DNA of 64,000 bases from contig NZ_JAGGLB010000001.1 of the NCBI RefSeq assembly GCF_017874215.1, positions 310,001 through 374,000 of the forward strand, written 5' to 3'. This DNA comes from Paenibacillus eucommiae. GTDB lineage: Bacteria > Bacillota > Bacilli > Paenibacillales > NBRC-103111. The translations under genes were made by a program, and so were the position numbers. Under the pieces are notes generated by a model. It was not told where the DNA came from, ran no database searches, and saw only the letters and a list, made by a program, of their open reading frames with translations. This document shows positions 53,512 through 62,337 of the stretch, piece by piece. Position 1 is the first letter of the stretch. Each line of letters begins with the position of its first letter.

Positions 53512-55569
53512 CTAAACCTGATATTGGATATCGTACTTATTGCTGTCCAAATCAATCTCTATCCTTGTTCCATCCGCGTAGACGGCACGCTGCTTCCGGA
53601 CATGGCCATCAATGAATTCATGGCTGACCAGCTCAAGCAGGCCGACTCTTTGGTGCAGCTCTGCCAATTGCTTGACGAGGACTATTTCTTCATCTGTAGG
53701 GTCTATGGACAGATAGGGCAGTCCTGCATTTAGCAGCCCGTGCAGGAAGCCCCAGTCACCCTCAGGGATTCCCCAACCGCTCGTATCAAGCGTCCACGGC
53801 AGCAAAATTGCATCGTGATACACGAGCGAGAACAGGGGAACAGGCAATCCAATGGCTGGTCCCCGTCCGGGATTTGGATTGAGCGCATAGGGTCCGTGAT
53901 GAACGAGATCCAAAGCCGGGATTGCCCAATCGACAGGCTCCTCCGAGCTTACGATCATGCCGCGCGAACGAATCGACTGGAAGCAGGCGCTGCGGTGCTC
54001 TGCGCATTCCCTACGGGTCATTGGATGAGTCGCATTATGACATTCCTCCAGGGGAACGATAGCGAATACATCCAGATATGCGCCATCCAGCTCAATCCCT
54101 TCATCCTGCAGTTGATTGTAATTCCGTTCAATGTAACCTTTAGCCACGCTTGCGCAAAGAAAGCTGTGATCACCGCCTGGCCAAATGCTGCAGCTTTCAA
54201 TCGCGCCCGCCTCATCCTGTACGGCCAACCGATCATCATAGGAATCCGCATCCTTGTAGAAATCCCGGTATTGATCATGCACCGCAAGCAGAATACCAAG
54301 TTCCGAGCAGGTATCCCGCAATTGCCGGAAGCCTTCCCACCCGCCGCAGTAAGGATTAGGAGGAAGAATATCCGGATGCAGGTTATCATAGCCCCTCCGT
54401 CCCCAGCCGTCGACATGTACATAGAGCGAACCGTCATACCGATCGTTCAAACGTTCAAGCTGAGCCGCCCGATCTGCAAATGGCGTTCTCTGGTCATTGT
54501 TGGCAAGGTTCTCCTTATCGTAAAAATCAGACTCAGGAACGCAGTAAAAGTGAACCATCGTATGCACAACAGCCGCACCTATCATCCGCCCAACTTGTGG
54601 ATTCTGGGCAATTTTCTCGCGTAGTGAACGAAATCTCCCATACCGCTTCACATAATCACGATAGAGCTTCGCCATCTTCACATAGTTCATTTCATCTTGA
54701 AAACAGTACCTTATTCTTCGAGTATAGTTGTATTCCCCCAAGCTCGGCAACCACAAAATACCATATCGGGAATGAACTGAAGGAATATGCTCAAAGCTGC
54801 TCCTTGCGTCCCACAGTGTATCGACAATCGCCAGATAGCCGCCCCCGTCCATCACCTGCCCCCACCAAGGCATATAGGCATCCCGCCCCTGCAGAGATCC
54901 TTCTTCATAGCGGAACACCGGCTTCTCCCAATTGGCGGGAACAAGGTAGCCCTGCATCGCAGGAATAGCGGTATAATCCTCTGCCAAGCTGCTTTCGAAG
55001 TCAAAAGGAGCCGGCCAAGCGATATGCTCGATACGGGCCTCAGCCCCTCGTTCTTCAGCCCCTTCATCCTTATTTCTCCCAAAAGAATAAAGCTCGCAAA
55101 CCAGCTCCTGCGTATAAGGATGAATGGCAACAGTTAGTTTGATTTCCAGGTCACCCAGTCCCGAGGAATCCGGAAATTGTGAGAGCCCAATTTGTACGCC
55201 TTGAAAGTAACCTGATTTATACTCGCTAAAATGCTTCAACCCAGCCTCAGCCAGCGAAATGGCTCTGTTCTGGCCGCCATCCCTCACGGTTATCCTGTCC
55301 ATCCCTTGAACCGTCCGCCATTTCTGTCGTCCCTTAAGCTCTTTATGCTCTTGCTCTTGCTCCAGCTCCTGCCTCTCAACCTCCGGGAGAATCTCGACTT
55401 CCAACACCAAAGTGTCCCGGTCCACCTTTACTTGCAGCTCTGGCGATGTAATTATCCAACCATTATCATCTGATCCTGTTGTCATTTTCATTGTCGTATT
55501 CTTAGTCATTTTCACTGTCCTATTCTTAATCATTTTCCCTGTCCTATTCTTAGTCGTGTTTTTAGTCAT
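53512..55569 (-). CDS. TIM-barrel glycoside hydrolase-like protein (GH101/DUF5696-like)
   Basis: A protein of up to 685 residues without signal peptide. After a beta-rich N-terminal third, the barrel shows SLYVHVDGWGRRGYDN (about residue 380), LLAVHDQYRDFY, LDGAYLDVFAIVPLEECHN (about 493) and IVSSEEPVDWAIPAL (about 540). These acids are candidates for nucleophile and acid/base. The pattern recalls the catalytic barrel of endo-alpha-N-acetylgalactosaminidases and DUF5696 proteins, but I cannot fix the family. The N-terminal 32 residues are a low-complexity Lys/Asn/Thr/Met repeat with several ATG codons (true start perhaps the MTTGSDDNGW ATG near 55486). It heads a two-gene unit with the GH95-like gene. 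Confidence 0.65.
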   Translation of the reverse strand: MTKNTTKNRTGKMIKNRTVKMTKNTTMKMTTGSDDNGWIITSPELQVKVDRDTLVLEVEILPEVERQELEQEQEHKELKGRQKWRTVQGMDRITVRDGGQNRAISLAEAGLKHFSEYKSGYFQGVQIGLSQFPDSSGLGDLEIKLTVAIHPYTQELVCELYSFGRNKDEGAEERGAEARIEHIAWPAPFDFESSLAEDYTAIPAMQGYLVPANWEKPVFRYEEGSLQGRDAYMPWWGQVMDGGGYLAIVDTLWDARSSFEHIPSVHSRYGILWLPSLGEYNYTRRIRYCFQDEMNYVKMAKLYRDYVKRYGRFRSLREKIAQNPQVGRMIGAAVVHTMVHFYCVPESDFYDKENLANNDQRTPFADRAAQLERLNDRYDGSLYVHVDGWGRRGYDNLHPDILPPNPYCGGWEGFRQLRDTCSELGILLAVHDQYRDFYKDADSYDDRLAVQDEAGAIESCSIWPGGDHSFLCASVAKGYIERNYNQLQDEGIELDGAYLDVFAIVPLEECHNATHPMTRRECAEHRSACFQSIRSRGMIVSSEEPVDWAIPALDLVHHGPYALNPNPGRGPAIGLPVPLFSLVYHDAILLPWTLDTSGWGIPEGDWGFLHGLLNAGLPYLSIDPTDEEIVLVKQLAELHQRVGLLELVSHEFIDGHVRKQRAVYADGTRIEIDLDSNKYDIQYQV
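55481..55564 (-). repeat. 24-bp tandem repeat at the 5' end of the TIM-barrel gene
   Basis: Three 24-bp units (55481-55504, 55505-55528, 55529-55552; plus strand GTCATTTTCAXTGTCXTATT then CTTA) and a half unit encode KNRTVKMT-like octets. Each unit carries an AGGACAxxGAAAATG motif on the minus strand that looks like a weak ribosome site plus ATG. Confidence 0.85.
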
Positions 55570-55615
55570 ATTCGTGCCGCTATATATATGCTTTCATCGT
55601 CATATTCGTTGATTA

Positions 55616-55693
55616 TTTATCATTTAATCTATCATTCAATTTTTCATTCAATCAATTTATCATTCAATTCATCACCAAATCATCATTCAATTG
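55616..55693. repeat. AT-rich direct repeat between genes
   Basis: The unit ATCATTCAAT occurs about six times with changes and runs into the stop region of the SLH protein gene at 55687. No terminator is visible here. Confidence 0.7.
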
Positions 55694-57624
55694 ATAAATT
55701 CGAGCAACTGAAGCATTCGTTTTAAAATAACTGCCGCCTGCGCCCGAGTTGCCTGCTCCCCCGGAGCAAAAACCGTCTCCGTCTTACCTTGGATGATACC
55801 GCTGGCTGCAGCTTCCGCTACCGAAGCCCGTGCCCAAGGTTGAATCAGGCTGCTGTCCTTAAAAGCCTCCAATGTCCCTGCCCCTGCCCCGTTCCCGTTC
55901 CCGGTCCCGGACCCTTCACTCATCATCCGTTTCCCGGCAGTATGTATAGCTCTGGAAATCATGACTGTCATTTCTTCACGCGTAATCTTCCCGGATGGCT
56001 GAAATTTCGTATGCGAGTAACCCTCAATCAGCCCTGCTTTCACCGCCGCCCCAATCACCCCGATATATCCATTGTTTGCAGATACATCAGAAAAAGCTTT
56101 TGCAGCTAAATAGTCCTCCTCTAATCCCAGGGACCGGACTAACAAAGCAGCAAACTCAGCACGTGTGACCGGCGCTTCCGGATCATATCTCGTATCTGTT
56201 GTCCCTTTAATAATAAGCTTCGAAGCGAGCAGCTCGATCTCTTGTTTCGCCCAATGCTTACCCGCATCTGCAAACATTTTTTTATATTGAATGACTGTAT
56301 ATGTACCATTGCCTCTATGTTTGATCGTTACTTCGGTGCTGCCATTAACCGTTTTGAAGGTGGCTGGCACAAATTCAAGCTTTCCTCCTGGAGTCAACCA
56401 CACGACTGTCGATGAAGATGGCCGTATTTCCCCTGAAATCGTAAACGTCCTATGGATATAAGTAGCATCGAAATCGAGAACTTCAATACGCTCGCGACCT
56501 GATTCCACAAAAACACCGAACGTCACAGGCTTCAAAAGCTGAATAGCCCCCATTTTGCCAACTATTTCTGAAATATGATCAACTTCTGCTGCTCCTCTCT
56601 CCCCTTGTTTGACACTGACAAAGCTGACGATCACCTTCATATCCTTGATTTCGTCTCCCATTTGTTTGGTCAAAGCTTGTAAGGGAAGGACATGGACCGG
56701 GAGTTCATATCGGACAGCACCTTCTGAGCCTACGGAGCCCGCCTGCATGGAAATAATGACGGTATCTCCAGTATTCTTTGCATCAGCCAGCGCTTGCGCG
56801 GAAAGCTCAATCTGCACAATTTCATCTTTCATTTCTTCCACTTCTATAAACATATAAGGTGAAGGCAGCGCCTTTTTCCGAAGAAACGTGAATGCTTGGA
56901 TCATTGTATGTTCATCGACTGAAACACTTGTTACTTGCTGCCCGTTTTCGTTACGAGTCTTCTTTACTTGAATCGCTTCAGGCGAAAACCTGACACCCTG
57001 CTTGTCATCGATCAATAAATCAGGAACTGTTACATTCGGAGATGCTACTGGCCCTGCAGGAGTTGACGGTGTTGGCGTTACATGGGTTTGCGGCGGGACT
57101 GGGGTGGTATTGTTTTTTTCGCTTACGGAAATTATAGTTTTCTTGCCAACCAGATAAGCTTGATCCTTCAAATTCGAATCAACGAGCTTCATCGATTTCC
57201 AGTTCACCTCAGTAGCTCCAGTACTTTGTGCTTCAAAAATCAGCGTTCCAATTGTTAGATTGCCGTTTTGCCCAGGGATATTTCCGATTTGGGTATGCGC
57301 TAGGATGATTTCATTATTTTCGATAATTGGCATTACAGAATAGCCTTCCAAACTCGACTTCGCTTCTATTAGTTTCAGCTTATTGGGGTCAAACGTAATT
57401 TTTGCTTCATAGGCATACATATCTTTGAGGTTCTGCCCGTTCAAGATGACCGTAACTATCTCACCAACAGGAAGCCCCACCTTATTCGTGGATATAACAA
57501 ATTGAGGAATCCCCTCTGCATGTGCAAGTTCAGGTGCGGGTGAAAGCTGCATAAACAGCCACAGTAATGAGCCAATTAATGCAATTAGAAATGTTTTTAT
57601 GTTTAATTTCATTTTATGCTTCAT
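55687..57624 (-). CDS. SLH-anchored cohesin-domain surface protein
   Basis: About 645 residues from ATG 57624 (MKHKMKLNIKTFLIALIGS signal peptide), which follows AAGGAAG; an open extension to 57684 lacks a site. Mature residues about 35-170 form a cohesin-like sandwich: FVISTNKVGLPVGEIVTVIL, YEAKITFDPNKLKLIEA, IGTLIFEAQSTG. A Pro/Thr linker (TPVPPQTHVTPTPSTP), a domain similar in pattern to the pre-SLH region of the giant lyase at 34508, and three SLH domains follow (FADAGKHWAKQEIELL; FSDVSANNGYIGVIGAA; FKDSSLIQPWARAS), with a Gly/Asn spacer before the last. SLH domains bind pyruvylated wall polymer. It could display the cohesin outward as an anchor for the dockerin enzyme encoded just upstream. 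Confidence 0.8.
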   Translation of the reverse strand: MKHKMKLNIKTFLIALIGSLLWLFMQLSPAPELAHAEGIPQFVISTNKVGLPVGEIVTVILNGQNLKDMYAYEAKITFDPNKLKLIEAKSSLEGYSVMPIIENNEIILAHTQIGNIPGQNGNLTIGTLIFEAQSTGATEVNWKSMKLVDSNLKDQAYLVGKKTIISVSEKNNTTPVPPQTHVTPTPSTPAGPVASPNVTVPDLLIDDKQGVRFSPEAIQVKKTRNENGQQVTSVSVDEHTMIQAFTFLRKKALPSPYMFIEVEEMKDEIVQIELSAQALADAKNTGDTVIISMQAGSVGSEGAVRYELPVHVLPLQALTKQMGDEIKDMKVIVSFVSVKQGERGAAEVDHISEIVGKMGAIQLLKPVTFGVFVESGRERIEVLDFDATYIHRTFTISGEIRPSSSTVVWLTPGGKLEFVPATFKTVNGSTEVTIKHRGNGTYTVIQYKKMFADAGKHWAKQEIELLASKLIIKGTTDTRYDPEAPVTRAEFAALLVRSLGLEEDYLAAKAFSDVSANNGYIGVIGAAVKAGLIEGYSHTKFQPSGKITREEMTVMISRAIHTAGKRMMSEGSGTGNGNGAGAGTLEAFKDSSLIQPWARASVAEAAASGIIQGKTETVFAPGEQATRAQAAVILKRMLQLLEFIN

Positions 57625-57715
57625 CTCACTCTTCCTTCCGAAATCAGCACACATTTTCTGTGCGTAACCTATCCTACCCGGCAACCATCCGGCAGAAGTG
57701 GGACTCTATAGCCGG

Positions 57716-57752
57716 AAAAAAAGATAAGAGGAGACGCAGATCTCCTCCTATC
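57716..57752 (-). terminator. Terminator of the dockerin enzyme gene
   Basis: On the minus strand GATAGGAGGAGA pairs with TCTCCTCTTATC (one mismatch) around TCTGCG, followed at once by seven T. It lies 16 bases past the stop at 57768, so the downstream SLH-cohesin gene needs read-through or its own promoter. Confidence 0.8.
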
Positions 57753-57767
57753 TTTCGTCTAAACAAA

Positions 57768-60494
57768 CTACTGGACGATTTTCTGGGCGATTGCCGCCAA
57801 ATCTGCGATATCGATGCTGCCATCTCCACTAAGATCCAAATGCTTCACTTGCTTCCAATCCGGACTGCTTGTGCTTTTGCCGTAATGGGCTGCCAGTACC
57901 GCAAGATCGCCAATGGACACTTTTCCATCATGGTTGAAATCACCTGGAAGTCCTGCTGTTACCTGAATGCTGACGGAGGCCGGAGCCGCTGAATGCTCGT
58001 TGCCTTCGGCATTGCCAAGCAGAGCGCTTGCTATCGAGATGATACCTGCTGCTGTTTGTGAAACATTTTTCGCTTTAAAGGTTAGCTCTACAAGGTCCGC
58101 ATCACCTGAAACAGCATGCCCAGCACCCTCGCTGGCCAAAATCAATCGAAGCTTCGAAGCTCCAGTGTCTGTACCTGCACCAGTTCCCGCTCCTGTTCCC
58201 GCAACCTGCACGGTTTTTACAATACTTACTCCGCTTCTTATTGATTTAGCAGATACAAATTCCATAACAGCAGGATCATATTCGAAATTAATGTCCTGTG
58301 CATAAACACTTTCAGCAACACCTTTTAATCCATACTTAACTGTAAATTGGGTACCTGAAGGTATGGAGCTCACCCCAGTAGATAAGGTACTTGTACTCCC
58401 TGTCGGTTCAGAGAATGCTGCATCCAGCGCATATAATCTGCCTTCGCCTGCTGCAAAGCTTGAAGATAAGGTTCCCGTTGTGCTGTTGTAATTCGTATTG
58501 ACTTCTGCTCCCGTGCTTTTGGATATTTCATGTACCGTTGCCGGCTTAGCAGGAAGTGTAAAAGATAACGTACGCGCTTGCTCCGTATCCCGGTTCACGA
58601 CCATCACATATTTGCGACCGCTTTCATTCGTGAATGAGCTAATGACCATAGGCTGGTTCGCATCAGCCGGCTGCCAGAAGAAATTGGTAGGAAGCGCCTT
58701 AGTTCCTTTCGGCAGCGTCCCCGTATGATACACCGCATCGGACGTAAGTCCAAGCAGCGTTGGGCCCAGCTTGAGCACTTCGGCGTTCAGGTTTTTCGCC
58801 CACGTATAGGAGGCGTTTTTGGAGCCGTCGCGAAGAAGCAGTCCGTCATGGAACGCATCATTCCCTGGTCCACTTGGAGTATTATAGGTGAAGTAAGTTA
58901 TCCCTTTTACCCCATAGGCAAGATTCGTATAAATATGATAGCGCAATTCATCTTCGTTCGGCGCACGGAGACTTCCGTTAATGCCAACCGATTGGATATA
59001 GGACCACAAAACTATTTGGCCACGCAGCGATTCGCGTCTAAAAAGCTCCTGGTACACAAAGTACTTATCAAGAAGGGTTCCGTCAGCAAGGAATGGGTAC
59101 ACATCAAACGATAGCACATCCGGTTGTTTATCCACCCAAGCGCGGACAAATTCCTCACCGGTTACATCTCTGTCGTTAATCTCCATCCAGAAATTCCCGC
59201 CTACCAAGGTGCCGCCTAAGGTTCCTGTGCCATTAGGGTCCACGATGTAGTTGGCCCATATCTGACCTTCCATGTTCCCGTCAACGGTCAATTCCAAATA
59301 ATAGTTCGTATCCGGTTGAACAGCCGTAGAATCAAATTGGAATGTCGGCGTATTCGAGTCTGGACGTGTTAACAGCTGGCTTTCGCCTATTTTTACTGTT
59401 TTGGCTGAAGAATCCCATAAAGTTAAGGTTGCTGAGCTCCACACCGTACGATCCATGCTCAAAGTTATTGAATCAAGCGAGGTTTGATCATCATGGGTGC
59501 GGATCGTCTGGCCTAGTGCATGGGCGGGAGTGATGAAGCCTCCATACGATTGATAAACGCCTACTCCACCCACTGCCAGGTTCACGAAAACCATATGGTC
59601 AGGATCATACTCATTGATCTTATCGGTTGTTGCTTTCAATGTAGGGAGCAAGTTGAACACGGGTTCATCATAAAGATGGTAGCCCAGCACTGCAGGATTA
59701 GACTTGTAGTGGCTCGTCCATTGAGCGAGATAGCTGTCCGAGGGTCTATCCGTTGGCGTAATAGCCATCCGCGAGCCAAAGTAGTAGCTGATAAAATACA
59801 AGTCAACGCTGGACTCGACATGATTTACATAAGCTTTTCCCCCGCTGTATACGTCGGTTGTACTTGCCAGAAGATCGACGTTCTCCATGCTACTTGAAGT
59901 TATTTCCATGTAGTAGCTCGTATTCGGTTGAACTGGTGTACGCAGCTCAAACAGCGGATAGTCCTTGGTTTGGCGTACTTTGGGCACCGCCGTTCCAATC
60001 AAATTCGACTTGGACGGATTGTCGTACAAGCTAAGCGTTAGCTGCGCGTCGGCAGGCCACTGGGAAGTTTTGAAAGAAAAAGCCAATGACGTCATATTGG
60101 TGTCAGCCGTAGTCGTAAAGGTCTGGCCAACCGGATGTCCCGCCCGGACAGAGAGAGTGCTGCCCGCAATCTGCTGCGTAACCAGCTCTTCCTGCTCCCA
60201 GCGTACGCCAACATCGCTAACGAGAATTTTAAGCCCATGGGCTCCTGCCAAATCCAACGCTCTATCGTTGTCGGCCATCCATTCCAGAAGATTTGTATGG
60301 ACGATGAAATTGGCATTCATTTCTTTAATCTCGGCATATTTGGCATCAGCCACATCCTCCGGCGCAGGCCCCATATAAATGCCAATCGGGAATTGAGCCG
60401 TATCGGCCAACACGGTGGAGCTAAAGCAGCAAACAACAATCATCAAAGCCGTAAATAAACGAGCAAACCTGCGATAAAGCTTCATTCTTTTCAA
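57768..60494 (-). CDS. Secreted glycosidase-like protein with cohesin-like domain and type I dockerin
   Basis: About 908 residues. Signal peptide RRFARLFTALMIVVCCFSST. The start is UUG 60494, six bases behind GGGAGGGG, or ATG 60485. The enzyme part is a TIM barrel (IGIYMGPAPEDVADAKYAEI, YHLYDEPVFNLLP with a candidate acid Glu, DVLSFDVYPFLADG, IVLWSYIQSVG) of the GH42/DUF4434-like kind. It is interrupted by two related beta-sandwich inserts (about residues 105-230 and 320-448, each with PxTxYYxE or PDTNYYLELT). A cohesin-like domain (about 700-845: FEYDPAVMEFVSAKSI) precedes the C-terminal dockerin with two calcium loops, DFNHDGKVSIGDLAVLAAHY and DLSGDGSIDIADLAAIA. The dockerin should dock on a cohesin, perhaps that of the neighbouring SLH protein. 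Family of the barrel is uncertain. Confidence 0.8.
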   Translation of the reverse strand: MKRMKLYRRFARLFTALMIVVCCFSSTVLADTAQFPIGIYMGPAPEDVADAKYAEIKEMNANFIVHTNLLEWMADNDRALDLAGAHGLKILVSDVGVRWEQEELVTQQIAGSTLSVRAGHPVGQTFTTTADTNMTSLAFSFKTSQWPADAQLTLSLYDNPSKSNLIGTAVPKVRQTKDYPLFELRTPVQPNTSYYMEITSSSMENVDLLASTTDVYSGGKAYVNHVESSVDLYFISYYFGSRMAITPTDRPSDSYLAQWTSHYKSNPAVLGYHLYDEPVFNLLPTLKATTDKINEYDPDHMVFVNLAVGGVGVYQSYGGFITPAHALGQTIRTHDDQTSLDSITLSMDRTVWSSATLTLWDSSAKTVKIGESQLLTRPDSNTPTFQFDSTAVQPDTNYYLELTVDGNMEGQIWANYIVDPNGTGTLGGTLVGGNFWMEINDRDVTGEEFVRAWVDKQPDVLSFDVYPFLADGTLLDKYFVYQELFRRESLRGQIVLWSYIQSVGINGSLRAPNEDELRYHIYTNLAYGVKGITYFTYNTPSGPGNDAFHDGLLLRDGSKNASYTWAKNLNAEVLKLGPTLLGLTSDAVYHTGTLPKGTKALPTNFFWQPADANQPMVISSFTNESGRKYVMVVNRDTEQARTLSFTLPAKPATVHEISKSTGAEVNTNYNSTTGTLSSSFAAGEGRLYALDAAFSEPTGSTSTLSTGVSSIPSGTQFTVKYGLKGVAESVYAQDINFEYDPAVMEFVSAKSIRSGVSIVKTVQVAGTGAGTGAGTDTGASKLRLILASEGAGHAVSGDADLVELTFKAKNVSQTAAGIISIASALLGNAEGNEHSAAPASVSIQVTAGLPGDFNHDGKVSIGDLAVLAAHYGKSTSSPDWKQVKHLDLSGDGSIDIADLAAIAQKIVQ

Positions 60495-60524
60495 ATCCTT
60501 CCCCTCCCAAAATTTCATAAGCAT

Positions 60525-60690
60525 CAGGCTTCTTCAAGCTTCTTGAGCTCAGACTAACTCAATCGGGCTGCATCGAGCTCAATCAAGCTCTATCGGGCTG
60601 TATCAAGCCTCCAAGCCTGTGATCTCATTATAAGATTGGGAATCGGGGAATTATATATACAGTTGGTTACTTTGATATATATCTGTTTAC
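60525..60690 (-). other. Upstream region of the dockerin enzyme gene
   Basis: Contains degenerate direct repeats built on ATCGGGCTG and TCAAGC (60535-60615), a TATAAT box near 60627 and AT-rich sequence (TATATATA near 60650). It may hold the promoter, but no -35 box fits well. Confidence 0.4.
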
Positions 60691-62337
60691 CTAAATATCC
60701 GCCCGGCGGGAGCTTCTGTATTCCTGCGGGGTCATCATCTGATTCTGTTTTTTGAAAAAACGAATAAAGGCCAGTGCCGAATTATAGCCAAGCTCCATAG
60801 CTATTTCCTGCACCTTGAGATGGCTGTCCTTCAGCAGCTCCTTCGCCTTCATATTTCTAAATTCCGTAATATAATCCGATAATCCGTTGCCCGTGATCTG
60901 TTTGTAAAGTCTGGATAAATAGGAAGGATTGAAATGCACATATTCAGCAAGCTTAATTAAGGAGATGTCATCAGAAATGTTACTTTCGATATATTCGTGA
61001 ACCTTTCGGACGATTTCATGGCTGCTCTCTTCCTGCTCGGTCTTGTTCGTTTCAAAAATAAAGTAAGCCAGACGAAAAAAGAATTCCTGCACTTCCTGCC
61101 ACGAAGTCGTATCCTTCAAGCCGGTCAACAGACTCCATTCTAGCTCAGGGTTTGGATTTATTTGCTGTCCATGCTTATTTAGATAAGCTAAGAAAATCGT
61201 CGACAAGGAATGATACAGCTCCACCTTTTGAAAATAGGTAAACGACTCCTTCAAAAAAATATCCGAGATTTCATCATATAATTTGTAAAATTCTTCCGCA
61301 TGACCGCTTTCCAGGCAGTTGCTTAATAAATTCGTTCGAATGCTTTGAAAATGACCTTTATTGCGGTTCGTTTCATCCGTCATCAGAATTTCGCTGCGCT
61401 GCCCGAGTCCTTTAATGAGCAGAAATTTCAAGGAGTTAAAGCGTTCCGGTAGCTCGTCCCACTGGATGGGCGTACTGCTTAACACGAAGGACACCGTTAA
61501 TTTCAACAGCTGCCTGCAGGCGTCCTGGATCGTTTCCAATGTGCCGTTGACAAAATGGAAGGTCTGATCCCAGCCCATGGCATCCGCGCGGTCGGTTTCC
61601 ACTATATCCTCCAGCGCATTCGGTTGAATGAACCACAGTATTTTCGACTGCTCGTAGACGAGATCGATCATTTGAACGGAGACGGATAAATACTCTTCCA
61701 CGATATTCTGAACCGCATAGATCAGGAGCGCTTTATCAGGAGCACTTGTGATTTCCTTCCACGCATCGACACGGCCAATCAACAGCAGAACGGGACGATC
61801 CGCACGCAAGGGCAGCTGAATATTGGCAAAATGATCAGGGAGCAGCTCTGCGTCCACCTTTTTACGCTGCAATAAGGCCCATAAATAATCCTTCTGCAGC
61901 GCAGGCAGCGCTAATTTCATATGCTTCTCCGCTTTATCGATCAGGTTGCGGGCATTATGCTCTTCGTCCAGGCTGGCTATCGCCTTTTCCACGGAAAGCA
62001 ATATTTTGTCGTCACCTTCGGTTTTCAGAATATACTCAAAGCCACCGAGAGAAATCGCATGCTGAACATACGTAAAATCATTATAGCTCGTCAAAAAGAT
62101 GACCTTGCAATTAGGCCACTGGCAGCGTATTTCTTTAAGCAGTTCGATCCCCTGCATCCCTGGCATTCTAATATCGGACAGCACGATGTCAATTCTGTAG
62201 TTTTGCAGCGTTTCAAGCGCTTCAAAGCCCGAGTAGGCTTTGTACACCTCCAAATCCAGATGCTCCGCTTTGAAAAACAATTCCTGCAGCCCCTCAACAA
62301 TGAGCGGAAGATCATCAACAATCAGCAGACGATACAT
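60691..62337 (-). CDS. YesN-type response regulator
   Basis: A 548-residue regulator of normal family length. Receiver domain with IVDDLP, phosphoacceptor Asp55 in IVLSDIRMPGMQG and EYILKTEGDDKILLS; a central linker; C-terminal AraC domain (LIKLAEYVHFNPSYLSRLY, VQEIAMELGYNSALAFIRFF, ending MTPQEYRSSR). The kinase stop TAG touches this ATG. It faces the glycosidase genes 0.2 kb downstream and probably activates them. Confidence 0.94.
   Translation of the reverse strand: MYRLLIVDDLPLIVEGLQELFFKAEHLDLEVYKAYSGFEALETLQNYRIDIVLSDIRMPGMQGIELLKEIRCQWPNCKVIFLTSYNDFTYVQHAISLGGFEYILKTEGDDKILLSVEKAIASLDEEHNARNLIDKAEKHMKLALPALQKDYLWALLQRKKVDAELLPDHFANIQLPLRADRPVLLLIGRVDAWKEITSAPDKALLIYAVQNIVEEYLSVSVQMIDLVYEQSKILWFIQPNALEDIVETDRADAMGWDQTFHFVNGTLETIQDACRQLLKLTVSFVLSSTPIQWDELPERFNSLKFLLIKGLGQRSEILMTDETNRNKGHFQSIRTNLLSNCLESGHAEEFYKLYDEISDIFLKESFTYFQKVELYHSLSTIFLAYLNKHGQQINPNPELEWSLLTGLKDTTSWQEVQEFFFRLAYFIFETNKTEQEESSHEIVRKVHEYIESNISDDISLIKLAEYVHFNPSYLSRLYKQITGNGLSDYITEFRNMKAKELLKDSHLKVQEIAMELGYNSALAFIRFFKKQNQMMTPQEYRSSRRADI

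Noticed and set aside
53740..54624. 294-codon plus-strand frame
   Set aside because: It lies opposite the conserved barrel of the TIM-barrel protein; its product has no domain pattern.
55687..60494. A full cellulosome locus
   Set aside because: Only one dockerin and single cohesin-like domains are present; no multi-cohesin scaffoldin or cellulase is visible.
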